From Oscillospiraceae bacterium (GTDB lineage: Bacteria; Bacillota_A; Clostridia; Oscillospirales; Oscillospiraceae), in NCBI GenBank assembly GCA_017459865.1, contig JAFUCD010000007.1, forward strand, positions 18,051 to 82,050: a stretch of DNA of 64,000 bases, given 5' to 3'. A model generated the notes under the pieces. It saw nothing but the letters and a program-made list of their open reading frames with translations. It did no database searches and had not been told where the DNA came from. Position numbers and translations under genes: made by a program. Shown here piece after piece: positions 44,310 through 52,008 of this stretch. How positions within the stretch are numbered: position 1 is the first letter of the stretch; the number at the start of each line of letters is the position of its first letter.

Positions 44310-45035
44310 GTGCAACACGGATTCTTACGGGGACGGATCGGCGTGCTGATGTGTATGATCGGGCTCGTCCTGGTTTTCAGCGCGCTATCCTATCACACAT
44401 TGGACAATACGCATACCGTACTTGCCGAAGCGCAGCAGGAACGAACGCTGATCATCGACCCCGGACACGGCGGATACGACGGCGGCGCGGTATCCGAAGG
44501 CGGCGTGCAGGAGGCGGACGTGAATCTTGCCATCAGCCGCAGACTGCGCTTGCTCGCGCAGCTGTGTGGACTGCAGACGGCAGCGACACGCACGACTGCC
44601 GATATCGCTTACCCGGAGGATGCGGATACGATCGCAGCGCGTAAGGTTTGGGACCAGAAGCAGCGCGTTGCCATGATCAATGATACGCCCAACGCCGTGC
44701 TGATCAGCATTCATCAGAACCAGTATCCGACCGCGCAGCCGCATGGCGCGCAGGTATTGTATGCCGCGACAAAGGGCAGCGATGCGCTTGGCGAATGGAT
44801 GCAGACGCTGCTTGTCACGCAGCTCGATCCGGAAAACCGCCGCGTGGCAGCGCCGATCTCCGACGATATCTATCTGATGAAAAACATTCGCTGCACAGGC
44901 GTACTTGTCGAATGCGGGTTCCTCTCCAATCCGGAGGAATGCGCGCGGCTGCAGACGGATGCATTTCAAAACAAGCTGAGCATGACGATCCTATCGGCAT
45001 ATCTGCAATACGATCAGAATGGAAGTCAGACATGA
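44310..45035 (+). CDS. cwlD: N-acetylmuramoyl-L-alanine amidase CwlD
   Basis: 241 residues: an N-terminal membrane anchor (RIGVLMCMIGLVLVFSALSY) and Amidase_3 domain with zinc motif LIIDPGHGGYDGGAVSEGG, VLISIHQNQYPTAQPHGAQVLY and the catalytic Glu in VLVECGFLSNPEECARL. CwlD makes muramic-delta-lactam in spore cortex. Start GTG at 44310, with GAGGTGA 5 nt upstream; longer starts lack a site. Overlaps radA by 4 nt. Confidence 0.9.
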   Translation: MQHGFLRGRIGVLMCMIGLVLVFSALSYHTLDNTHTVLAEAQQERTLIIDPGHGGYDGGAVSEGGVQEADVNLAISRRLRLLAQLCGLQTAATRTTADIAYPEDADTIAARKVWDQKQRVAMINDTPNAVLISIHQNQYPTAQPHGAQVLYAATKGSDALGEWMQTLLVTQLDPENRRVAAPISDDIYLMKNIRCTGVLVECGFLSNPEECARLQTDAFQNKLSMTILSAYLQYDQNGSQT

Positions 45036-46384
45036 AAACAAAAACGACGTTTTATTGTACCGAATGCGGAAACGAGACCGCCAAGTGGATGGGGCAGTGT
45101 CCGTCCTGCGGCGCCTGGAACTCGCTTGTGGAAGCGCCGAAGGAAGCCAAACAGAGCGTCGGCTCTAAGGCAAGGCGGCTGTCCGCTGCAAAGCGTCTTT
45201 CAGAGCTGGACGCTGAAGAGGAGCTGCGCTTCGCGACCGGTATCGGAGAGTTGGACCGGGTGCTTGGTGGCGGCGCCGTACGCGGCTCGCTGGTGCTCGT
45301 CGGGGGCGCGCCTGGCGTCGGCAAATCCACGCTCCTGCTGCAGCTCTGCGGCATGATCGGCGCGACAGAGCGTATCCTGTATGTCTCCGGCGAGGAGAGC
45401 CAGCGGCAGCTCAAAATGCGCGCGCAGCGTCTCGGCGTCAACCAAAACAGCATTTACGTCCTTGCTGAGACCGATATCGGCTCGATCCTTTCCACAATCG
45501 ATGAGCTGCAGCCGACGGTGCTGATCGTAGACTCCATCCAAACCATGTTTGACGCCGAGACAAACTCTACGCCGGGCAGCGTCAGTCAGGTGCGCGAATG
45601 CACCATGCGCATCATGCGCTCGGCGAAGGACAGCGGTTATACTGCTTTTGTTGTCGGACATGTCAACAAAGAAGGCAGCATCGCGGGGCCCAAGGTGCTC
45701 GAGCACATGGTGGACTGCGTGCTGTATTTCGAAGGCGATCAGAGTCTGAGCTATCGCATCCTGCGCGCGGCGAAAAACCGCTTCGGTTCCACCAATGAGA
45801 TCGGCGTGTTCGAAATGTATGACGGCGGTCTGAAGGAAGTGAAGAATCCTTCCGAGATGCTGCTCTCCGGGCGTCCGGTCAATACGCCGGGCACCTGTGT
45901 CGTCGCGGTCATGGAGGGTACGCGCCCTGTGCTCGCCGAGATCCAGGCGCTCGTGACGCCCGCGGGCTACAGCGGCGCGCGGCGAAACTCCAATGGCGTG
46001 GACTATAACCGCGCCATGCTGCTGATGGCGGTGCTGGAAAAGCGCGGGGGCCTGGTGCTGTCCGGCTGCGACTCCTATATCAACGTCGTGGGCGGACTGC
46101 GGCTCGATGAGACCGCGGCCGATCTGGCGGTCGTCCTGGCACTTGCTTCCAGTTTTCGCGATCTGCCGCTCGGCTCAGATCTCGCTGCGGTGGGGGAGAT
46201 CGGTCTCTCCGGCGAGGTCCGTTCGGTCACGCACCTGAACCAGCGACTCAGCGAGATCGCGCGTCTCGGCTTCAAGCGCTGCATCATCCCGGCGCACGTG
46301 CGCGATGATGTGCAGACGTTCGAAGGCTTAGAAACGATCCCTGTGAAGAACATCCGCGAAGCCATGCGCGCGGTGTTTGGATAA
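45032..46384 (+). CDS. radA: DNA repair protein RadA
   Basis: A 450-residue RecA-like helicase: C4 zinc finger YCTECGNETAKWMGQCPSCGAWN, Walker A GGAPGVGKSTLLLQLCG, VDSIQTMFD, the RadA-specific KNRFGSTNEIGVFEM motif and a C-terminal Lon-like domain. Processes recombination intermediates. The ATG at 45032 overlaps the cwlD stop. Confidence 0.96.
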   Translation: MKTKTTFYCTECGNETAKWMGQCPSCGAWNSLVEAPKEAKQSVGSKARRLSAAKRLSELDAEEELRFATGIGELDRVLGGGAVRGSLVLVGGAPGVGKSTLLLQLCGMIGATERILYVSGEESQRQLKMRAQRLGVNQNSIYVLAETDIGSILSTIDELQPTVLIVDSIQTMFDAETNSTPGSVSQVRECTMRIMRSAKDSGYTAFVVGHVNKEGSIAGPKVLEHMVDCVLYFEGDQSLSYRILRAAKNRFGSTNEIGVFEMYDGGLKEVKNPSEMLLSGRPVNTPGTCVVAVMEGTRPVLAEIQALVTPAGYSGARRNSNGVDYNRAMLLMAVLEKRGGLVLSGCDSYINVVGGLRLDETAADLAVVLALASSFRDLPLGSDLAAVGEIGLSGEVRSVTHLNQRLSEIARLGFKRCIIPAHVRDDVQTFEGLETIPVKNIREAMRAVFG

Positions 46385-46405
46385 CGGGAGAAAAGGACTG
46401 TAATC

Positions 46406-46756
46406 ATGCAGACAAATGACTCGCTCAGCGGCATGATCGTTTGGTTGATTTGTACCGGAGGCTGTGCGCTGGTTTTTACGGTGATCGGTATTTATGCCTA
46501 CCGGCGTAAGGAACCCATGTGGTTCTGGTCAGGCTCAACCGTACGACGCGAGGAGATCTCAGACGTGAAAGCCTATAATCACGCGAACGGTATCATGTGG
46601 ATCGTTTTTTCCGTTCCGTTTTGGGCGTCGACCGTCTTGTATTTCTGGCATCCAGAACTTGCTGTCACACTACTAGTCCTTGCGTGTACGGCCGGATTGC
46701 TTGCGCTGATTTTTGCGTATCATAAGATTTATGAAAAGTATAGAAAGTACAGGTAA
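46406..46756 (+). CDS. Small membrane protein, DUF3784-like
   Basis: 116 residues with three hydrophobic segments (IVWLICTGGCALVFTVIGIYA; IMWIVFSVPFWASTVLYFW; AVTLLVLACTAGLLALIFAY). The SGSTVRREEISDVKAYNHANGIMWIVFSVPFW stretch resembles the DUF3784 family of Clostridia, of unknown function. GGGAGAAAAGGA precedes the ATG. Starts 22 nt after radA. Confidence 0.7.
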   Translation: MQTNDSLSGMIVWLICTGGCALVFTVIGIYAYRRKEPMWFWSGSTVRREEISDVKAYNHANGIMWIVFSVPFWASTVLYFWHPELAVTLLVLACTAGLLALIFAYHKIYEKYRKYR

Positions 46757-46757
46757 T

Positions 46758-46783
46758 GTTAAATTGTTAACAAACAATTTAAC
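46758..46783 (+). repeat. AT-rich perfect hairpin between two small genes
   Basis: GTTAAATTGTT pairs with AACAATTTAAC (11 bp, 4-nt loop). There is no T-run; it may be an operator or a weak terminator after the DUF3784-like gene. Confidence 0.55.
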
Positions 46784-46817
46784 AATCAAACAAACGAAGA
46801 AACGAGACAGAGATCCC

Positions 46818-47327
46818 ATGTCTAAAAATCAGGTCAGGTGCTACCGGCTTTTGCAATGGACATGGGGACTGCCGCAGACGCTTTGCGGTTCGGTCGTGTA
46901 TCTGCGATATCATAACAATCCGCACGCACCGTATCATGGCGCGCTCGTGACCGTCTGGCCGCACAGATCGAGCGTTTCGCTTGGCATGTATATTTTCGTG
47001 TCAGAGCATCTGATTCGGAAGCAGCGAACCACACACAACCGCCGGAGCTTTACAGAAGAGCCTGCCGTGCAGAGGATCGTGATGCACGAATACGGGCACA
47101 CGATCCAAAGCCTGATGACAGGGCCGCTGTATCTCGCAGTCGTCGGATTACCGTCGCTGATCTGGAATCAGAGTCCTGCAATGGAAAGGCTGCGCAGGAA
47201 GAAAAAAAGATCTTATTATTCCGTGTATCCGGAAAAGCAGGCAGATCGTCTCGGAGAACGGGTTTTACGGAAAACGACCGTAAACAGAGCTTCTGATGAA
47301 AAAAAGCAGGTAAAACCCCTCCCCTAA
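46818..47327 (+). CDS. Putative HExxH metallopeptidase-like protein
   Basis: 169 residues, basic, with RIVMHEYGHTIQSLMTGPLYLAVVGLPSLIWN: an HExxH motif (residues 90-94) followed by a hydrophobic segment, then a candidate third ligand in YPEKQADRLGE (Glu at about 139). This is the layout of small gluzincin-like zinc peptidases. The N-terminal part (YLRYHNNPHAPYHGALVTVWPHRSSVSLGMYIFV) is unrecognised. The ATG at 46818 lacks a strong ribosome-binding site; an upstream in-frame start at 46713 would overlap the previous gene. Composition is less GC-rich than the core genes. Confidence 0.65.
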   Translation: MSKNQVRCYRLLQWTWGLPQTLCGSVVYLRYHNNPHAPYHGALVTVWPHRSSVSLGMYIFVSEHLIRKQRTTHNRRSFTEEPAVQRIVMHEYGHTIQSLMTGPLYLAVVGLPSLIWNQSPAMERLRRKKKRSYYSVYPEKQADRLGERVLRKTTVNRASDEKKQVKPLP

Positions 47328-47358
47328 ATTCGGCAAAATTTTTATTTTGCCGAATTTA
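47325..47358. terminator. Long AT-rich hairpin after the HExxH gene
   Basis: A 15-bp perfect stem (47325-47339 with 47344-47358), T4 loop, starting at the stop codon. No T-run after the stem, so terminator activity is uncertain. Confidence 0.5.
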
Positions 47359-47372
47359 GTGTATTTCGTCAA

Positions 47373-47402
47373 TAGACAGACCGATCTCCCCTCTGCTATA
47401 AT
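47373..47402 (+). promoter_or_regulatory. Sigma-A promoter of the lone Xer recombinase
   Basis: TAGACA (47373-47378), 18-nt spacer, TATAAT (47397-47402), 26 nt before the ATG. Confidence 0.65.
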
Positions 47403-47427
47403 GAAATCAGAAAATGAGGTGACCATT

Positions 47428-48444
47428 ATGGATCGAAGCGATGCGCCGCAGATCTTGCGGGATTTTCTGATTTATCACGAGACGATCCGCGGCCATTCCA
47501 AGGCGACGGTCGATGAATACTATCTGGATCTGAGAAACTTCCTGCGCTACCTGAAGCTATCGCGCGGATCGGTTCCGCGAAAAACAGAGCTTGAAGAAAT
47601 TTCAATTCAGGATATCGATATCGAATTCATTCGAAAGGTCACGCTTGCGGAGGTCTATGATTACCTTTCCTATCTGTCCCGGGATCGTGTTCGACAGCCG
47701 AACAGCAGCGAACCGGCGTTTGGTATCTCCCAAACCTCCCGCGCACGCAAGATCGCTGCGATTCGGAGCTTCTTCAAATATCTCACCGTGAAAGCCAAGC
47801 TTCTGGACGAAAACCCGGTGCAGGATCTGGATTCTCCGAAGATCCCGAAATCCCTTCCCCGCTATTTGACGCTCGATGAGAGCCGAAGGCTGCTGCTGGC
47901 TGTTGACGGAAAAAACAAAGAACGTGACTATTGCATTCTGTGTTTGTTTTTGAACTGCGGGTTGCGTATTTCTGAGCTCGTGGGATTAAATGTCAGCGAC
48001 TATCGCGGCGAAAGTCTGCGCGTCCTCGGGAAAGGAAATAAGGAACGCACGGTGTATTTAAACGATGCATGTCGGGACGCTCTGGATCGCTATCTGGAAA
48101 TTCGCAAGGATCTCGTTCCGAGCAGGGTTGCGGCGCTGTTTCTTTCCAATCGCAGGTCGCGCATGAGCGTGGACGCGGTACAGGTCATGGTTAAAAAGAA
48201 TCTCACAAAGGCAGGTCTGGACGCAAGTCTGTATTCCACCCACAAGCTGCGGCATACCGCCGCAACGCTGATGCTGCAAAACGGTGTGGACGTGCGAACG
48301 CTGCAGGAGGTGCTCGGACACGAGAATCTGAACACCACGCAGATCTACACCCACATCGATAATGCCGAGCTCCGGACAGCCGCCGCTGCCAATCCCCTGG
48401 CCTCCTTCTCTCCTGCTGAGAACAACGATGCAGACGATATATAA
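47428..48444 (+). CDS. Tyrosine recombinase, XerC-type paralogue
   Basis: 338 residues, longer than XerD through an insertion in the N-terminal domain (about 45-110). Catalytic residues: Arg in CGLRISELVGLN, Lys in GKGNKERTVYL, HKLRHTAATLMLQNGVDVR, LGHENLNTTQ and nucleophile Tyr in IYTHID. ATG at 47428 with GAGGTGA 5 nt upstream. It has its own promoter and lies beside an IS element; it may be the organism's XerC or a mobile-element integrase. No att-like duplication was recognised. Confidence 0.85.
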   Translation: MDRSDAPQILRDFLIYHETIRGHSKATVDEYYLDLRNFLRYLKLSRGSVPRKTELEEISIQDIDIEFIRKVTLAEVYDYLSYLSRDRVRQPNSSEPAFGISQTSRARKIAAIRSFFKYLTVKAKLLDENPVQDLDSPKIPKSLPRYLTLDESRRLLLAVDGKNKERDYCILCLFLNCGLRISELVGLNVSDYRGESLRVLGKGNKERTVYLNDACRDALDRYLEIRKDLVPSRVAALFLSNRRSRMSVDAVQVMVKKNLTKAGLDASLYSTHKLRHTAATLMLQNGVDVRTLQEVLGHENLNTTQIYTHIDNAELRTAAAANPLASFSPAENNDADDI

Positions 48445-48580
48445 AACAGGACCCCCCCGGCGAAGCCGGGGGTTCTTCATAGACGGGCGAAGCCCTATGT
48501 TACTAGCCCGCGCGTCTCGTCGCGCAAGTACGATCCGCCAGCCGCGAGAGTTCTGCTACTTGCCGCCCGTAAACGGGCTC

Positions 48581-49015
48581 TTAGAAGTTTGGCATAGTCA
48601 TTTGCTCTCCTGCTTTATCTTCGTCCAGCTGGTGTCGGATGTACTCTTCTATTTTCTTTGCATTTTTCCCCGCTGTGTCTACATAGTATCCACGGCACCA
48701 GAATTCCCGATTCCTGTACTTGTATTTCAATTCCGGGAACTTCTCATAGATCATTAGACTGCTCTTGCCTTTCAGATACCCCATAAAGCTCGATACTGCT
48801 ACTTTTGGCGGTATCTCCACCAGCATATGCACATGATCTGGGCACACTTCTGCCTCTATGATCTTGATCTTCTTCCAGTTGCACAGCGTTCGTAAGATTT
48901 CTCCTATCTCCCGGCGCTTCTCCCCGTAGAACACCTTTCTGCGATATTTCGGTGCAAACACAATATGATATTTGCAATTCCACTTCGTATGAGATAAACT
49001 GTTTGTGTCATTCAT
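48581..49015 (-). CDS. tnpA: IS200-type transposase TnpA (HUH/Y1)
   Basis: 144 residues: KWNCKYHIVFAPKYRRKVFYGEKRREIGEIL, the metal-binding HUH pair in VCPDHVHMLVEIPPK, LKGKSSLMIYEKFPELKYKYRNREFWCRGYYVDTAGK, and the catalytic Tyr in IEEYIRHQLDED. It looks intact, so the element may be active. It moves as single-stranded DNA. Confidence 0.92.
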   Translation of the reverse strand: MNDTNSLSHTKWNCKYHIVFAPKYRRKVFYGEKRREIGEILRTLCNWKKIKIIEAEVCPDHVHMLVEIPPKVAVSSFMGYLKGKSSLMIYEKFPELKYKYRNREFWCRGYYVDTAGKNAKKIEEYIRHQLDEDKAGEQMTMPNF

Positions 49016-49024
49016 TTGGATGAC

Positions 49025-49084
49025 CTCCCTTTGCTTTTCGTAGTGCAGTTGGCGGACCGCACTTCTATTCTAAAGCAAAGGGAG
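49025..49084 (-). promoter_or_regulatory. 5' UTR stem-loop masking the tnpA ribosome-binding site
   Basis: 13-nt perfect arms (49025-49037 and 49072-49084) with an inner AGTGC/GCACT stem (49042-49046, 49059-49063). On the transcript, the arm proximal to tnpA contains AAAGGGAG of the Shine-Dalgarno sequence, so pairing would block initiation. Confidence 0.7.
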
Positions 49085-49121
49085 TTTCTCTGTCTACATC
49101 ATCGCCATAAGGCTTTTTTTG

Positions 49122-49144
49122 AACCACTCGCCTAGCGAGTGGTT
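49122..49144. repeat. IS left-end hairpin
   Basis: AACCACTCG (49122-49130) pairs with CGAGTGGTT (49136-49144), loop CCTAG. Flanked by a T-run on one side; probably the IS end hairpin on the 5' side of tnpA. Confidence 0.6.
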
Positions 49145-49155
49145 TTCGGGATACA

Positions 49156-49186
49156 AAAATTTCCCGGATCCTTTCAGATCCGGGAA
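49156..49186 (-). terminator. Terminator of the fba / P-type ATPase-like operon
   Basis: TTCCCGGATC (49161-49170) pairs with GATCCGGGAA (49177-49186), 6-nt loop; read on the minus strand the stem is followed by a T5 run (49160-49156). Confidence 0.8.
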
Positions 49187-49201
49187 TCTTAATATATGCA
49201 A

Positions 49202-50869
49202 TTATTTTTTGGGCAGATAATCCTGCAGCAGCTTGTGCGGCTGGTCAAACATGTACGCGCGGATGGAAAGCAGCAGCGTGGTCAAAAGCGCTGCGCCGTC
49301 AAGGACCATGTTGAACCACATGGTCGTGACGCCGAAGAGCGCAAGCAGAACAAGGACGACTTTCACGATGGCTCCGATCCCAAACGCTTCAACACAGAGA
49401 TTCTGCGCCCAGCGGGACGCCTCAACAGCGTCAGGAACGAGCGAGAGATCATCCTTCAAGATCAGGAGATCAGCGTCAAACTGCCCGTCGTTGTCCGGCG
49501 AGATCATGCATGCGTCAAGGTCTGCCGGAGAGTGCTTCGGATGCGAAATGCTGCCCCGCTGGATGTAAAGCACGGATTCTTCGCGCGGCATGGCGTTCTG
49601 CAGGTCTGTGAGCAGAGATGCTTTTTCTTCGTCCGTCAGCTTGGCGTAGAGCTGTTCAGCCTTCAGCTCGCGGGCAATGCTGGCAACGGAGTCGTTCTGC
49701 GCTCCGCTGAAGACCGTGAGCGAGTTGATCCCCTGCTTGCGGAATTCATGCATGGCGGCGTCGGTGTCGGCGCTCTTCCCTTCCTTGAGAATGAACTTAC
49801 CGGCATATTTATCCGCGACAGAGACATATACGACATAGTCGTCCGTGATATCCTCGTCCGGGACCGTGATCCCCTTCAGGATCATGAGCTCCCTTGTGCC
49901 GACACAGATCCGCAGACCGTTGAGATAGGACTCCACACCGTTATCGGGAATGTCCAGCGAACGGTCGATGAGCTCCGGCTCGATCTCTCCCGGATATGCC
50001 GCGAGGATCGCGTGTGCGGTCCGGCTTTCGGAGCGGCTTTCCGCGTGTGCGGCAAGCTTGAGAAGAAGCTCCGGCGTCAACTGGTTGGTCTTGATGGAAA
50101 CGACGGTCGGCAGATCGTCAGCGGTAATGCTGCTGTCGTCCAGAACGACGGAGCGCACCTGCAAGAGCTTGCGCATGGCACGCGCGCTGCGCGCCATGAT
50201 GCCGGAATGGTAAGTCCCGCCGATCGCGCAGAACCAGGTAAGGGACCGCGCCATGACAAGCGATGCAGTATTCGTGATCGCAAGCACCGAAGCGGCGCTC
50301 TGCATGGAAGAAACGTATCCGCCGCGGAAAACCAGAAGGCGCAGCAGCAATACGACCGCGGTCAGGATCATGCCGCTGGGCACGATCCAGCGCAGCCACT
50401 CCGGCGCGAGCAGATCTGCCGAGCTGACAAGATCAGAGCCCGAAGCATCGCGGACAGAGCGCATGGTACGGTCTGTGATATATCCGATCAGAAGTGTGAC
50501 GATGCGATAGAATACAATGAACGCGGCAGCGTCGAGCGTATTCCCGGAGATCCACGCCAGCACAAGCGCGAGCGAGACGCAGACGGAACCATTGAAGAAA
50601 TTGCGCTCTGTGATGCAGATGGCAGCAGATGCAAGATAATCCACGCTGACAATCAACGCGGCGAGCACCAGAACGATGTGCCAGAGAAAACCGTGCGACG
50701 GAATGAACAGCGTCAGCAGCATCAGAACAACGGCAACACACAGGCGGATCAGGAGCGCGCGGCTGTTGCCCTCGTCCTGATAAAGCTTCAGCCGACGCGG
50801 GTCGTGATCCGGTCTGTCCGCTTCGAAGCACATCGCGGCAAATTGGGCGAGCTGCTCCGTTAGATTCAT
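49202..50869 (-). CDS. P-type ATPase-like protein with degenerate catalytic motifs
   Basis: 555 residues in one intact frame. Hydrophobic segments at about 38-60, 63-80, 96-130, 161-182, 495-515 and 520-540 and a soluble part between follow the P1B-ATPase plan. GLRICVGTRELM (318-329), SLTVFSGAQNDSVASIARELKAEQLYAKLTDEEKASLLTDLQ (383-424) and DADLLILKDDLSLVPDAVEASR (465-486) align with heavy-metal ATPases. But DKTGTLT is replaced by DDSSIT (244-249), the membrane CPC by NTASLV (200-205), SEHP by SESR and GDGxND by SPDNDG. Phosphorylation-driven transport is therefore unlikely. AGGAGG precedes the ATG; it lies 57 nt after fba. Confidence 0.75.
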   Translation of the reverse strand: MNLTEQLAQFAAMCFEADRPDHDPRRLKLYQDEGNSRALLIRLCVAVVLMLLTLFIPSHGFLWHIVLVLAALIVSVDYLASAAICITERNFFNGSVCVSLALVLAWISGNTLDAAAFIVFYRIVTLLIGYITDRTMRSVRDASGSDLVSSADLLAPEWLRWIVPSGMILTAVVLLLRLLVFRGGYVSSMQSAASVLAITNTASLVMARSLTWFCAIGGTYHSGIMARSARAMRKLLQVRSVVLDDSSITADDLPTVVSIKTNQLTPELLLKLAAHAESRSESRTAHAILAAYPGEIEPELIDRSLDIPDNGVESYLNGLRICVGTRELMILKGITVPDEDITDDYVVYVSVADKYAGKFILKEGKSADTDAAMHEFRKQGINSLTVFSGAQNDSVASIARELKAEQLYAKLTDEEKASLLTDLQNAMPREESVLYIQRGSISHPKHSPADLDACMISPDNDGQFDADLLILKDDLSLVPDAVEASRWAQNLCVEAFGIGAIVKVVLVLLALFGVTTMWFNMVLDGAALLTTLLLSIRAYMFDQPHKLLQDYLPKK

Positions 50870-50926
50870 GAGGGTGTCCTCCTCTCGGAGTGAGTCAACT
50901 TATAAAAGCGCAGCGGCGCTGGGTGC

Positions 50927-51862
50927 TCAGGCCTTGCCGTCGCAGCCCAGAACGTCGACGATCTTGTGCTTGACAAGTTCCTTGATGTTCGCGCGGGCGG
51001 GGCCGAGATACTTTCTGGGATCGAAGTCAGCGGGATGCTCATCGAAGTACTTGCGGATCGTGCCGGTCATGGCGAGACGCAGGTCAGAGTCGATGTTGAT
51101 CTTGCAGACGGCAAGACGCGCGGCCTGACGAAGCTGGTCCTCGGGCACGCCGATGGCGCCGGGCATGTTGCCGCCGTGCTCGTTGATCATGGTGACATAC
51201 TCCTGCGGGACGGAGGAAGCGCCGTGCAGCACGATCGGGAAACCGGGCAGACGCTTGCTGACCTCTTCAAGAATATCGAAGCGGAGCTGCGGGTTCGTAC
51301 CGGGCTTGAACTTATATGCGCCGTGGCTGGTGCCGATGGCGATTGCCAGAGAGTCGCAGCCGGTGCGCTCGACGAATTCCTGCACGTCCTCGGGACGGGT
51401 GTAGGAGGAGTCCTCCTCGCTGACCTGAACATCATCCTCGATGCCGGCGAGCGTGCCGAGCTCCGCCTCGACGACGACGCCGTGGTCATGGGCATACTCC
51501 ACGACCTGACGCGTCAGGGCGATATTGTCCTCGAAGGACTTGGAGGAGGCGTCGATCATGACGGACGTGAAGCCGTCGTCCACGCAGGACTTGCACAGCT
51601 CAAACGTATCGCCATGGTCCAGGTGCAGGCAGATCGGAAGACCGGTCTCCTCGATCGCAGCTTCGACGAGCTTGACGAGATAAGTGCGGTTGGCGTATTT
51701 GCGCGCACCGGAGGAAACCTGCAGGATCACAGGGGCGTTGCACTCCTTCGCAGCTTCGGTAATGCCCTGAATAATTTCCATATTATTCACATTAAAAGCG
51801 CCGATGGCATAGCCGCCTTTGTAGGCTTTTTCAAACATTTCCTTGGATGTTACAATACTCAT
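50927..51862 (-). CDS. fba: Class II fructose-1,6-bisphosphate aldolase
   Basis: A 311-residue zinc aldolase: YAIGAFNVNNMEIIQGI, zinc ligands in CLHLDHGDTFE, EAELGTLAGIEDD, AIGTSHGAYKF, FPIVLHGASSVPQE and KINIDSDLRLAMT. The ATG at 51862 has GGAGATG upstream; the frame extends further 5' without a site. A possible minus-strand promoter (TTTTCA-16-TATAGT) lies just upstream. Divergent from the phosphofructokinase gene, pairing two consecutive glycolytic steps. Confidence 0.96.
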   Translation of the reverse strand: MSIVTSKEMFEKAYKGGYAIGAFNVNNMEIIQGITEAAKECNAPVILQVSSGARKYANRTYLVKLVEAAIEETGLPICLHLDHGDTFELCKSCVDDGFTSVMIDASSKSFEDNIALTRQVVEYAHDHGVVVEAELGTLAGIEDDVQVSEEDSSYTRPEDVQEFVERTGCDSLAIAIGTSHGAYKFKPGTNPQLRFDILEEVSKRLPGFPIVLHGASSVPQEYVTMINEHGGNMPGAIGVPEDQLRQAARLAVCKINIDSDLRLAMTGTIRKYFDEHPADFDPRKYLGPARANIKELVKHKIVDVLGCDGKA

Positions 51863-52008
51863 TGACAAAACATCTCCTTTTACTATAATATAATAATGTT
51901 TTTTGAAAACGAAGGGAATCCATTCCATTCCTAAGTTTATATTGTACACACTTTTCGCGATAATATCAATAGGAGATTTCCTAAAACAATACAATGGAGG
52001 AAAAAAAG

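Larger units (their letters stand above)
48449..49145 (-). mobile_element. IS200-like insertion sequence (approximate ends)
   Basis: About 0.7 kb with a single tnpA-type transposase and no tnpB, as in IS200. Flanked by hairpins: 48454-48472 (CCCCCGGC/GCCGGGGG) on the 3' side and 49122-49144 on the 5' side, as expected for the subterminal hairpins recognised by TnpA. The exact ends are not determined; there are no terminal inverted repeats or target duplication in this family. The 136 nt downstream of tnpA hold several short hairpins (e.g. GGGC-GAA-GCCC at 48483-48493). Confidence 0.75.

Noticed and set aside
49196..50863. 555-codon plus-strand frame exactly opposite the P-type ATPase-like gene
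   Set aside because: The minus-strand frame has membrane segments and alignable ATPase blocks; the plus frame reads as charged low-complexity sequence. I considered whether the degenerate ATPase itself might be the shadow and rejected that.
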